Of a DNA stretch of 52,411 nt, positions 16,879-24,398 are shown in pieces. Location: positions 1 to 52,411 of the IMG/VR virus record IMGVR_UViG_3300009488_002371; one strand, 5' to 3'. The notes beneath the pieces were generated by a model that made no database searches, was not told the DNA's origin, and worked only from the letters and a program-made list of their open reading frames with translations. Source of the stretch: a virus. The first letter of the stretch is position 1, and each line of letters starts with the position of its first letter. Made by a program: the position numbers and the translations under genes.

Positions 16879-17573
16879 TTTGAAAAACTTCTTAGATACT
16901 CCTCGAAACGGAATGGAATTGATCTATCGATTTCCGGGGGGACTCGCCCGCGTGACTTGCCTTCCGGCCTGATCAGGTTGAAGTCCCCTATTTTCTTATT
17001 CTTAATTGTCTTCAGCGTGGGCTTTATCAACGCGACTTGGTGATCATAAAGCCTCTGCTCTACGTCGTATATGGAGTCGTCTTTGAACATGGGCACTTTA
17101 TTCCGAGATATAATTCTCCCAGCGTCGACTCTGTAGTTTATGAAGTGAACGGTTATCCCCTGGGGAATATCTAGATATATGGCCCACTGTAAAGTGTCCA
17201 AGCCCCTGTTCTCCGGCAGTAGCCCAGGGTGGACGTTCACGATTCCATAGTTGAAGGCTTTTATGATTTTATCTTTTAGTATTCTAGCCCCGCCGATGAA
17301 GGCGACGTCTAAATCGTATTTCTTGATTAGGACCCGGCACTCCTCTGAGTTGTGAACTACGGAGTGATAGGGAATATCTAGCAGGTCCGCGATCTCCTTC
17401 GGGTGGAAGGGGGGCTCTCGTTTCACCCTTGTTCTGTTCTCGAGGTCGGGTATGTTCAGCTGCCTCCATGGAGCCGCCAACACACAGCTCAGCCCATGGT
17501 GTTTCTCGAGGGCGATCATGAAGTCGGTGGTCTTGATGTGCGGGAAATCATAGGCGAATAATCCCACATTCAT
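16875..17573 (-). CDS. Sugar N-formyltransferase (methionyl-tRNA formyltransferase family)
   Basis: 232 residues from ATG 17573, which overlaps the stop of the 31-codon gene (ATGA). 'GIVNVHPGLLPENRG' near residue 110-124 holds the Asn and His of the formyl-transfer active site, and 'FINYRVDAGRII' near 145 supplies the catalytic Asp. This N-H-D triad with a single catalytic domain and no tRNA-binding OB domain fits 10-formyl-THF-dependent sugar N-formyltransferases (WbkC/VioF/FdtF type) rather than Fmt. Together with the DegT enzyme it suggests an N-formylamino sugar. One of the most telling genes of the module. Confidence 0.88.
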   Translation of the reverse strand: MNVGLFAYDFPHIKTTDFMIALEKHHGLSCVLAAPWRQLNIPDLENRTRVKREPPFHPKEIADLLDIPYHSVVHNSEECRVLIKKYDLDVAFIGGARILKDKIIKAFNYGIVNVHPGLLPENRGLDTLQWAIYLDIPQGITVHFINYRVDAGRIISRNKVPMFKDDSIYDVEQRLYDHQVALIKPTLKTIKNKKIGDFNLIRPEGKSRGRVPPEIDRSIPFRFEEYLRSFSK

Positions 17574-17665
17574 TTCCAAGGGGGCAACCATCTCTGGCAC
17601 TTGGGGCATTTCTTAGGCTTCTCAACGCGGGGCTTCCACTCGTAACCACAGAACTTGCAGATCAC
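17570..17665 (-). CDS. 31-residue zinc-ribbon microprotein
   Basis: Starts at GTG 17665 overlapping the upstream stop (GTGA), GGAGG 10 nt upstream; ends in TGA overlapping the formyltransferase ATG. The product has two C-x2-C knuckles, 'ICKFCGYEW' and 'KCPKCQRWLPPWK', a rubredoxin-like minimal zinc ribbon. Coupled on both sides, so very likely translated. Function unknown. Confidence 0.7.
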   Translation of the reverse strand: MICKFCGYEWKPRVEKPKKCPKCQRWLPPWK

Positions 17666-17922
17666 TTCTCGCTTTCCTCCAGAACTCTGAGGATTCCAAA
17701 AGGAGATAGACCAAAAGTGGTATCGCAATCCCCCTCGAATGGGATCTCATAATATAAAAAGAACACACTGCATTGAAGTGCATATATGAACATCATGGCA
17801 CTCACAAATCGGAAGGGATTATCCCAATATGGAGGAAACATGAACCACCAAGCTGATATTGCCAATGAGATAAAGATCTGAGGCAGTAAGGCCTTTTGAT
17901 AGTGAGTCATGTGAGTTATCAT
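17662..17922 (-). CDS. Small membrane protein (two TM segments)
   Basis: 86 residues. Two hydrophobic stretches (about 12-30 'LLPQIFISLAISAWWFMF' and 38-58 'RFVSAMMFIYALQCSVFFLY') indicate two membrane spans, followed by a short acidic C-terminus. First gene after the internal promoter at 17983-17991. In a glycan module such a protein might help membrane association, but it is not a recognised flippase. Confidence 0.75.
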   Translation of the reverse strand: MITHMTHYQKALLPQIFISLAISAWWFMFPPYWDNPFRFVSAMMFIYALQCSVFFLYYEIPFEGDCDTTFGLSPFGILRVLEESEK

Positions 17923-17982
17923 TGCGTTTTTACCTCTGGATTATTCAATGTCATAGGGCTCTGATTACTATTACAACAATAA

Positions 17983-17991
17983 CTATAAAAG
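17983..17991 (-). promoter_or_regulatory. TATA-like promoter inside the glycan module
   Basis: Minus strand CTTTTATAG, an archaeal TATA-type box, in the 90-nt AT-rich gap 17923-18012. Initiation about 25 nt downstream would leave a leader of some 35 nt before ATG 17922. It splits the glycan module into two transcription units. Confidence 0.55.
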
Positions 17992-18012
17992 GTCTTTTAT
18001 CCCCCTATTTTG

Positions 18013-18900
18013 TTATTTTCTGCTCAATTCCTCGAAAAGCCGATCCCAGTTTTCAATGAGAATGTTCCATGAGTAGGTTTTAAGGATGAACTCCCGGTTT
18101 GCTTTTCCGACGCTCTTTATCAGATCCCTGTCTTTGTCCAGTATCCCTAATTTTATGTTGGCTTCCCTTACGACGACGTCGTCAGGATCACCGGGGATAA
18201 GCCATCTCTCCGGCACTACCTTTGAGAAGCTGCAGATGTCGGTGCTGACAACAGGAAGCTCACAGCACATAGCCTCCATCAGAGTGCTCCCGATGCCGTG
18301 AGCCCTGTCCTCCCTCATCAGAGAAACGTAGACGTCTAGGTTGTTGTAGAACTCTACCATCGGCTGCTGACTGCGACCTTTGACGAAGAACTCGGGACCA
18401 TGGTCTCCCTTAATCTTCACAGGGTAGTTTAAGAGCTTAAGCAGGTGCGTTCTTTTTATCGGGCGATTGGGGTTGCCAGCCCAGCCCACTCTCAGCTCTT
18501 CAGAATGTGGTTTTTCCAGTGGTACGAAAAGGTCGGAGTTGACCCCTGCCTGCAGTAAAACGGTGTTTGTGATTCCAAGTTTCTCGGCTTTCTTCATGAG
18601 GCGGTCAGTACATAAAGCGAATACGTCGATGGCTGAAGGCGGGGGAGCGAAATAGGTTCCGGCACACCACATGATAAGCGGTTTTTCACATGCCTTCTTC
18701 CGCACTCCATAGCCGAGGTTATCCCAGATCCATCTGCTGAAGACGAAGATAACGTCATGCTCTTCTATGGTTTTTGAGGTCACTGTGCCTAGGGGTGACA
18801 CTGCAGTAGCGGTGACATCGTGTTTAGAAAATTCACTTATATCCCTGCCAATGAAGTCGAAGGCCCAGCCAAAACTGTCAGCGATGATGAGTACCTTCAT
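18013..18900 (-). CDS. GT4-type glycosyltransferase
   Basis: 295 residues. 'DSFGWAFDFIGRDIS' at the start, 'LLQAGVNSDLFVPL', 'LRVGWAGNPNRPIKR' and 'EDRAHGIGSTLMEAMCCELPVV' (E-x7-E region) define a compact GT4. It is a paralogue of the enzyme at 9261-10145 (shared GWAFDF start and GWAG-x4-P-x-KR linker). Last gene before the internal promoter; ATGA overlap with the upstream GT2. Confidence 0.87.
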   Translation of the reverse strand: MKVLIIADSFGWAFDFIGRDISEFSKHDVTATAVSPLGTVTSKTIEEHDVIFVFSRWIWDNLGYGVRKKACEKPLIMWCAGTYFAPPPSAIDVFALCTDRLMKKAEKLGITNTVLLQAGVNSDLFVPLEKPHSEELRVGWAGNPNRPIKRTHLLKLLNYPVKIKGDHGPEFFVKGRSQQPMVEFYNNLDVYVSLMREDRAHGIGSTLMEAMCCELPVVSTDICSFSKVVPERWLIPGDPDDVVVREANIKLGILDKDRDLIKSVGKANREFILKTYSWNILIENWDRLFEELSRK

Positions 18901-19703
18901 GCTCCCAACCCCCAGTTCTCATCGTTGCGCAGTATTCGGCTATAACCCTTTGTCCACTGTTCACTCTGCCTTATGACCGCGATGGTTTCCTTGTCGTCGA
19001 TTCTATACGCCGTAAGCGGCACGTTCGCATGATGCAGATGGTATATAATCGTCTCCTCTTCCACGGCGTTGTCAAGCCGCCGACGAGCCATTCCAGCACG
19101 AGCGGCTCGCTTCCACATGTCCACGTCCTCCCAGCCCCAGATCGTCATGCGCTCGTCGAAGCCCTGGCACTCATACCACCATTCGGAGGGGGCGCTTACG
19201 AATCCGCCCCAGCCCTCTGATATGTGGGCCCAGCGGCCTTTTTTCAGTTTCTCGTAGTCTTGTGGAAGATTGATGGTTGCGGGGTCCAAGGCCGCTGGTT
19301 CTAGGAGCACTACACGGCTGCTCATGTAGATGCGCGGGTGTATGCTGTGTATCCCGTGGGCAAATTCGAGGACGCAGGGCTCCATTACAAGGTCGGCGTC
19401 GAGGGCGCATGAATACCTCGCCGTGGCCCGGCGCAGGCCGATGTTACGGGCGACGGCGAGGCTCCAGGGTGCGTCAGTTTCGCAGCGGTAGACGGTGCAG
19501 TCGGGCAGGAGCTGCATCAGCTTCTCATGGTTTTCCTCGGTGGATCCGTAGTCGACTACGATGAGCTCCAGGGGCTGGAGCTCCTGCAGCTCTACGCTTT
19601 TCAGGCAGCTGCGGAGCATGTGTCCGCATCGGTTGCGGATGGGGATGACTACCGAGTAGGCCGGATCCTCGACTTCGTGAAGCTGAACGGTTTCAAGGTT
19701 CAT
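18897..19703 (-). CDS. GT2-type glycosyltransferase (galactosyltransferase-like)
   Basis: 268 residues, GT-A fold. 'YSVVIPIRNRCGHML', 'ELIVVDYGSTEENHEKL', 'ARNIGLRRATARYSCALDAD' (D-x-D metal site) and 'GFDERMTIWGWEDVDMWKRA' (the W-E-D motif of glycosyltransferase family 2 C-terminal acceptor sites) are all present. Complete. Overlaps its neighbours. Confidence 0.88.
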   Translation of the reverse strand: MNLETVQLHEVEDPAYSVVIPIRNRCGHMLRSCLKSVELQELQPLELIVVDYGSTEENHEKLMQLLPDCTVYRCETDAPWSLAVARNIGLRRATARYSCALDADLVMEPCVLEFAHGIHSIHPRIYMSSRVVLLEPAALDPATINLPQDYEKLKKGRWAHISEGWGGFVSAPSEWWYECQGFDERMTIWGWEDVDMWKRAARAGMARRRLDNAVEEETIIYHLHHANVPLTAYRIDDKETIAVIRQSEQWTKGYSRILRNDENWGLGA

Positions 19704-20505
19704 CGACCTTCCCCCAAACGAAGGCGGCGATCAGGTCCTTGGTAAAATCTTCGTTGCTGACGATGGTGCCGTCCTTCTTTATGTAGGGAGGCGGGTCGAA
19801 GTCCTGTCCTCTCAGCACTTCGAGAGGCGTCTTTTGGACGCCAACCTTTATGGGGTCAAGATGCAGTATCTCGGTGCCTGGGTCAGCCCAGACTTCGTAG
19901 CCTTCGTCTAGTGCGTTCTCGCAGAAGTGTATATGAGGATGCGGGTTTTCGTAGTCGATGAGCTTGAAGATGTCATGCTTCACAAGGTAGCAGGAGCCCA
20001 CGCTGTCAACCTCGAAGGGCTCTCCGTCGTTGGGGTCGGGCGGCGAGAAGGGGTGGAAGCGGTATCCGTATAGTCGGAAGCAGTGAACATCGAAGAACTG
20101 CAGGGGAATCGCCCGATCCACGTAGACGAAGGGTGCTATGATGTCTTTGTCATGTTTCATCAGGCGCTGAATCAGGCCGATGGGGACTTCCATTATGTCG
20201 GCGTCGATGAGAAGGAAGTGCGTTTCGTCTTCCCAGCCTTTCTCTCCGAGCATTTTCTGGAAGTCTTCGTAGACGGGGGCGATCTCGGCGGCGGACAGGG
20301 ATCCTGGCATGGCCGGCTCATGGATGATCTCAGTCGAGTGCTTAGTGTCGTTTTCCCACTGCTTCAGCATATTGAGCGTAGGGTCGCGGCTGGGCCCGTA
20401 GCTGAAGACGACTCGGGACACGTCCTCAAGCTTCTCGAGCTGCGTCAGGAAGCGTGGCAGCCATATCGCTGAATCTTTAACCGGGACTCCGACCATGGTG
20501 CTCAT
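19693..20505 (-). CDS. Anp1-like glycosyltransferase
   Basis: 270 residues. 'GVPVKDSAIWLPRFLTQLEKL', a central D-x-D in 'THFLLIDADIMEVPIGLI', 'DIIAPFVYVDR' and 'SVGSCYLVKHDIF' resemble Anp1/mannan polymerase-type GT-A transferases, which are also found in viral and prokaryotic glycan clusters. Overlaps the upstream gene by ATGA. Confidence 0.75.
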   Translation of the reverse strand: MSTMVGVPVKDSAIWLPRFLTQLEKLEDVSRVVFSYGPSRDPTLNMLKQWENDTKHSTEIIHEPAMPGSLSAAEIAPVYEDFQKMLGEKGWEDETHFLLIDADIMEVPIGLIQRLMKHDKDIIAPFVYVDRAIPLQFFDVHCFRLYGYRFHPFSPPDPNDGEPFEVDSVGSCYLVKHDIFKLIDYENPHPHIHFCENALDEGYEVWADPGTEILHLDPIKVGVQKTPLEVLRGQDFDPPPYIKKDGTIVSNEDFTKDLIAAFVWGKVDEP

Positions 20506-22508
20506 ATCATCCGCCTCCTTTCGGCGAGGGTTTTGGGACGCATCTCCTCTCTGATCTCCTCTACGAGGTTGACCCAGAGGGGTACAACGACCTTTTTCCA
20601 GTCAAAGTTTAAGGCGAACTCCCTCGACGCTTCGCCGAACCGCATGGTTTTGTCGGGGTTGTTATAGGCATCCTCTATGTACTGGGCCATCTCGTATTCG
20701 CTGGGCGAAGCTATGAAGCTCAGGGCCGGCGTGAGCTCTAAGTTGTATTTCTCCACCAGCCAGCCGTGGCCCTTTATGAGCTCGGGCATGGATGTGAAGT
20801 TGGTGCCAATCGACGGAACCTCACATGAGGCTGCTTCAAGGATGGGTATGCCGAAGCCCTCGGCGCGGCTTGCGTTCAGCAGTATGTCAAAGCCACCGTA
20901 GAGTTTCGCCATGTCCTCAGGGGTTAGACCTTGCCACCAGAAGTATTCGTCGATGACCTTCACGTATTGGGAGACGCCGCAGATGTCGTACCAGTGATCG
21001 ATGTTAAAGCCGCCGGGGAAGCGGGCAAGCGTGTGCAAGAAGACCCGAGTGTCCTTACGGGCATCAGGGTTATTCTCGAAGAAGATTTTGAGGGCCAAGG
21101 CGTCCTTGTCGAAGCCTTTCCGCTTGGTGTCCTTGTTGGCCGCGACCTTGCCGATGACGAAGCACTCGTCGGGCCAGGGCTCCGCTCTTCCAGATACAAG
21201 TGGAACCGATACGTCAAAGAGGTGCTTGCGGCTTGCCACCGGATCCTCTGAGGGTTTGAAGACCGCCGTGTCGACGCCGTGGGGGATATACGTCGATTTT
21301 ATGCCGTTGTTTTCTAGCTGCCGCTGTCCGAACCTGCTCATGGCCACCGGCTTGTAAGCCTTTCTCGCCGGCATTAGGGTGGGAGGCGGGATCGGGTCAT
21401 GGTCTATGGGTATGATGGGCACCCAGCGCGGGTGCATGCTGCTCAGCCAGCCCGGACCTCCCACAGAGCTCGCTGACTCATCAATCCAAATGTCAAAAAG
21501 CGTAATCAGGATGTCGGGTTTCCACCGACCGCACAGGAGATGCGCGGCGTCCGATCCGAATGGGTCGAAACGCTTAGGGTAGGTTATGAGGCCGTTGAAG
21601 CCCAGGGCGGCGCCCTCAAGCCCGTAGAATGCTAGGTTGCGGATGTTGTAGTGCTTGAGGAGGTCGAATACAACGCCCTTCGTACCAACTCCATACCCAG
21701 TTCCAACGAAGTGTGCATTAGCCCACCACAGAATCTTGAAGTCCTTGCCTCCCTCAGCGATCTCTGCCAGCGTTATGTTTTCAGGCGTCGGGACGGGTAG
21801 AGGTCGGCGGAACCAGACGGTGTAGCCATGGTCGCGCTTATCCGGCCATGAGGCATCCTCTTTCACCTCGGGGTAGGAATACTCGCTGGGCTGGCCGAAG
21901 GGCTCCATGCCCCGGATCATGAACTGCTGGATCCACCAGTATTTTGAGTAGCAGCTTACATGGCTCTTATCGGTGCCGTGGCTCTGGTCGGGCTCGTCGT
22001 CGTGGGGCATTATGGGGACGTCGAGTATGACTATGCGGCCGACCCGGGCCGCCTCATCTATTGCGAGATGAAGGTCTGGAACCTTGATGTGCTCCAGAAC
22101 GTCGAGGGCTACGACCAGGTCGAACTCTTCGTCTTCCCATAGGCTGAGGTCGCAGACATCGCCCCAGTACATGTATTCCTCGATGCCTTCAGCGCAGTTT
22201 TCCACAGCCCACCGGCTTATGTCGACGCCGACGGCGTGGATGCCCTGCTCATAGAAGGCTTTAACCAGGTAGCCTCGAGCTGCCCCGAGGACTATGACTG
22301 ATCTTACCGTGGGTATGGCGGGGAGTATCCTGCGGACAAGATCACGGTTTCTATCGAGGTACACCTCATCGTAGGGCGCAAAGTCTCCTCGACCATAGTT
22401 GCTGCCCTCCGCTTCCAGAAAATACCCTCGTCCGTAGAACTCCGGGGGAGCGCTACCTTTGAATCTCTTAGATGAACTTAACTTGATCTCTCGTTTCTCC
22501 AATTTCAA
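20502..22508 (-). CDS. Bifunctional SAM methyltransferase - GT4 glycosyltransferase
   Basis: 668 residues. About 1-245 form a methyltransferase ('SVIVLGAARGYLVKAFYEQG', 'AVGVDISRWAVENC', 'EEFDLVVALDVLEHI'). About 255-668 form a GT4 ('FVGTGYGVGTKGVVFDLL', 'TYIPHGVDTAVFKP', 'FVIGKVAANKDTKRKGFD', 'ASRAEGFGIPILEAASCEVPSI'). The start is TTG 22508, with GGAGAT very close; a TTG two codons later has better spacing. First gene of the glycan module after the capsid gene. The fusion suggests methyl capping tied to chain transfer. Confidence 0.87.
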   Translation of the reverse strand: MKLEKREIKLSSSKRFKGSAPPEFYGRGYFLEAEGSNYGRGDFAPYDEVYLDRNRDLVRRILPAIPTVRSVIVLGAARGYLVKAFYEQGIHAVGVDISRWAVENCAEGIEEYMYWGDVCDLSLWEDEEFDLVVALDVLEHIKVPDLHLAIDEAARVGRIVILDVPIMPHDDEPDQSHGTDKSHVSCYSKYWWIQQFMIRGMEPFGQPSEYSYPEVKEDASWPDKRDHGYTVWFRRPLPVPTPENITLAEIAEGGKDFKILWWANAHFVGTGYGVGTKGVVFDLLKHYNIRNLAFYGLEGAALGFNGLITYPKRFDPFGSDAAHLLCGRWKPDILITLFDIWIDESASSVGGPGWLSSMHPRWVPIIPIDHDPIPPPTLMPARKAYKPVAMSRFGQRQLENNGIKSTYIPHGVDTAVFKPSEDPVASRKHLFDVSVPLVSGRAEPWPDECFVIGKVAANKDTKRKGFDKDALALKIFFENNPDARKDTRVFLHTLARFPGGFNIDHWYDICGVSQYVKVIDEYFWWQGLTPEDMAKLYGGFDILLNASRAEGFGIPILEAASCEVPSIGTNFTSMPELIKGHGWLVEKYNLELTPALSFIASPSEYEMAQYIEDAYNNPDKTMRFGEASREFALNFDWKKVVVPLWVNLVEEIREEMRPKTLAERRRMI

Positions 22509-22531
22509 ATCTCCAAAACTGTGAATCTATA

Positions 22532-22549
22532 CCTCGTAAAAAGCCGAGG
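22532..22549 (-). terminator. Hairpin/T-tract terminator after the capsid gene
   Basis: Minus strand CCTCG-GCTTTTTA-CGAGG: 5-bp stem with a T5 tract in the loop, preceded by CCCTTCCC. It lies about 30 nt past the capsid stop and may lower expression of the glycan genes relative to capsid. Confidence 0.5.
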
Positions 22550-22576
22550 GGAAGGGTAGTCAGTTTAGGTTAGGGA

Positions 22577-23797
22577 CTAGCAGGAGAAGGGAGCCTCGAC
22601 CGTGTGAATCCAGAAGATCCCGTCAGGGTGTAGACAGGTTCCGCCGTACTTGATGTCGGCGATGATCCACTTCTTCTGAAGTCTCGGCGAGTATTCCGTC
22701 TCGATTGTGATCCCGTGCTTCAAGGCACCCGCGAGGGCTCCCTTGGCCAGCAGCAGCGTCCGGTATGTACCGGATTCGGCTCCCCAGTCCCAGGTGGGCA
22801 GTATCAGCGTGCCCTTGGGGGTCACGTTGATGTCGAGGCCATAGGCCTGTTCTAGCCGCCCGCCGTAGATGGGATCTCTGGAGCCGAACCTGTTGGCGTA
22901 GCTGAAGTTGGTGTCCTGCATTAGCGAGGCCCAGACGACGGGGTGCATGATCACCTTGACGGGCATGTACGTCCCCGCCATCATCGAGCCCATTGATTCA
23001 ATTAGAATTGAACCTGCCATGGGGCCGGTGCATTCTAGTGTTCCGCGGTTGGTGCAGCTCAGGGCGGTGTGGAAGAAGTAGTTGTCGACGCAGACCTGTA
23101 GACAAGAGCCTAGGCCTTCCGTGATGGCGTCTACGAGGCCGTACTGGACGGTCTCCATTGTGTTCTTACAGATGGCTGTGGCGCAGACGTCGTGCTCCAG
23201 CTCTATGGCGGGACATGTGACCACGGGTGCTATGGTGTCGGGTTCGTCACATGTCAGGTCGGTGCATATCACGGGGGCTACGCGGCAGATGTTGATTTTG
23301 TCGCCTGGCTTGCCTTCGATGTCGTCGTACCATTTGACGAAGTCTGCGCCTAGGAAGACGCTGCCTGGGTAGACGTGGTCGCGCTCGATCTTGTCGGCCC
23401 AGACCTCGGGGATGCAGCAGGTAGTTGTGCTGACGGTGCCGATGGCTTCGACCAGTTTCTCGGATAGCTTGTATTCGTGAAGTTTTTTCTCCTCGTTGTA
23501 GGTGCGGACTGCTATGTCCTCTAGCCTACGTCTGTCTTGCCAGACTTCGGTTCCGATGTTGTCGCTCTTTTTGAAGCTGTGCAGCATTTCACTGATGCCT
23601 TCGCGCCAGTCGTAATCGACGAACTGGTTGCCGGACAGGTTCTCGGTGAGCGCCTTCGTCTCCTCGTGCTTGGTGAGCATTTCCTCTATCGCCAGGAACT
23701 TGACGTTCATCTTGTCAACGATCCTGTTTTCCATGCCTTCGGTGTCGATGTTAACTTCGTAGGGTGGATTTTCGATTTCGTTATCCAATTCAATCAC
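22577..23797 (-). CDS. Major capsid protein (HK97 fold), Cys-rich
   Basis: 406 residues. The last third carries the HK97-type pattern: 'VIMHPVVWASLMQDTNFSYANRFG', 'GLDINVTPKGTL', then 'YRTLLLAKGALAGALKHGIT' and 'WIIADIKYGGTCLHPDGIFWI'. The first ~110 residues are helical and charged, like a delta domain removed on maturation. There are about 14 cysteines, mostly between residues 130 and 265, unusual for a capsid protein. The start is GTG 23797; TTG 23788 has better spacing from GGTGAT. It has its own promoter and terminator, as expected for the most abundant protein. Confidence 0.75.
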   Translation of the reverse strand: MIELDNEIENPPYEVNIDTEGMENRIVDKMNVKFLAIEEMLTKHEETKALTENLSGNQFVDYDWREGISEMLHSFKKSDNIGTEVWQDRRRLEDIAVRTYNEEKKLHEYKLSEKLVEAIGTVSTTTCCIPEVWADKIERDHVYPGSVFLGADFVKWYDDIEGKPGDKINICRVAPVICTDLTCDEPDTIAPVVTCPAIELEHDVCATAICKNTMETVQYGLVDAITEGLGSCLQVCVDNYFFHTALSCTNRGTLECTGPMAGSILIESMGSMMAGTYMPVKVIMHPVVWASLMQDTNFSYANRFGSRDPIYGGRLEQAYGLDINVTPKGTLILPTWDWGAESGTYRTLLLAKGALAGALKHGITIETEYSPRLQKKWIIADIKYGGTCLHPDGIFWIHTVEAPFSC

Positions 23798-23847
23798 CTT
23801 TTTTAGTGGGCGGCGTTTTACGGCGACATGCCCTTTTTAGTCCGCCG

Positions 23848-23876
23848 AGTGCCAAAATTTATATCGCGCAGGCACT
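23848..23876 (-). promoter_or_regulatory. Capsid-gene promoter with operator-like inverted repeat
   Basis: Minus strand GATATAAATTTT gives a TATA-type box at 23864-23857. It is framed by AGTGCC and GGCACT (plus coordinates 23848-23853 and 23871-23876), a perfect 6-bp inverted repeat with 17 nt between the arms. A protein bound here would cover the TATA box. Leader to the capsid start is about 35 nt. Confidence 0.6.
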
Positions 23877-23918
23877 TATGCGCGGTCCTGTTGACCTTGA
23901 ACTCCACTCTACAGATTT

Positions 23919-23936
23919 CCCCTGAAAAAAGCGGGG
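23919..23936 (-). terminator. Hairpin/T-tract terminator after the tail tube gene
   Basis: Minus strand CCCC-GCTTTTTTCA-GGGG: 4-bp stem with T6 in the loop, preceded by CCCTCCCC-type sequence, about 35 nt past the stop of the upstream gene. Same architecture as the element after the capsid gene. Confidence 0.5.
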
Positions 23937-23967
23937 AGGGAAAGATATACGAGGATTTCAACGGAGT

Positions 23968-24387
23968 CTAAGGCTGTGTAACCTTATACATGGCGAATGT
24001 TAGCTCTTCTACCTTCGCGGCTTCCGCCTCGGCTTCCCAGCCAGTCAGGCGCCATCCTGTGAAGATGACCGTGCCGGCGATGGTTCCACATGCGATCGTG
24101 CCGTCAGAGCAGTGGCCGTAGCGGGGGTAGAAGGTGCCACCGAATGTTCCACAGTCGTTCAGGAAGAGGGTGAGGAAGTCCCCACATAGGAAGGCCTTGC
24201 GGGCGCTTCCCTCGAAGTTCCTGCGTCCTCTTAGTAGCGTGGTGGCGTTGTATGTGCCCATAGCCCTGTAGTGTGTCACCGATCGGTCGCCGCTCAGCTC
24301 TACGCCGAGCAGGTGGCCGACGATGGTTCCGCCGTAGGTTATTTTTCCGATGAGCCCCTCAACGGGGTAATCTGGTACTACTGCCAT
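23968..24387 (-). CDS. Probable major tail (tube) protein
   Basis: 139 residues, nearly all beta. 'GLIGKITYGGTIVGHLLGVE', 'TTLLRGRRNFEGSARKAF', and the end 'FTGWRLTGWEAEAEAAKVEE' followed by 'LTFAMYKV' fit tail tube proteins: a central R-x-x-F-E-G-S strand, and a C-terminal pattern of a Trp strand, A-E-A, and an E-x-L-x-F strand. It lies between scaffold and capsid genes rather than in the tail module, so a capsid decoration protein is the alternative. Confidence 0.55.
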   Translation of the reverse strand: MAVVPDYPVEGLIGKITYGGTIVGHLLGVELSGDRSVTHYRAMGTYNATTLLRGRRNFEGSARKAFLCGDFLTLFLNDCGTFGGTFYPRYGHCSDGTIACGTIAGTVIFTGWRLTGWEAEAEAAKVEELTFAMYKVTQP

Positions 24388-24398
24388 TTGTCATTACC

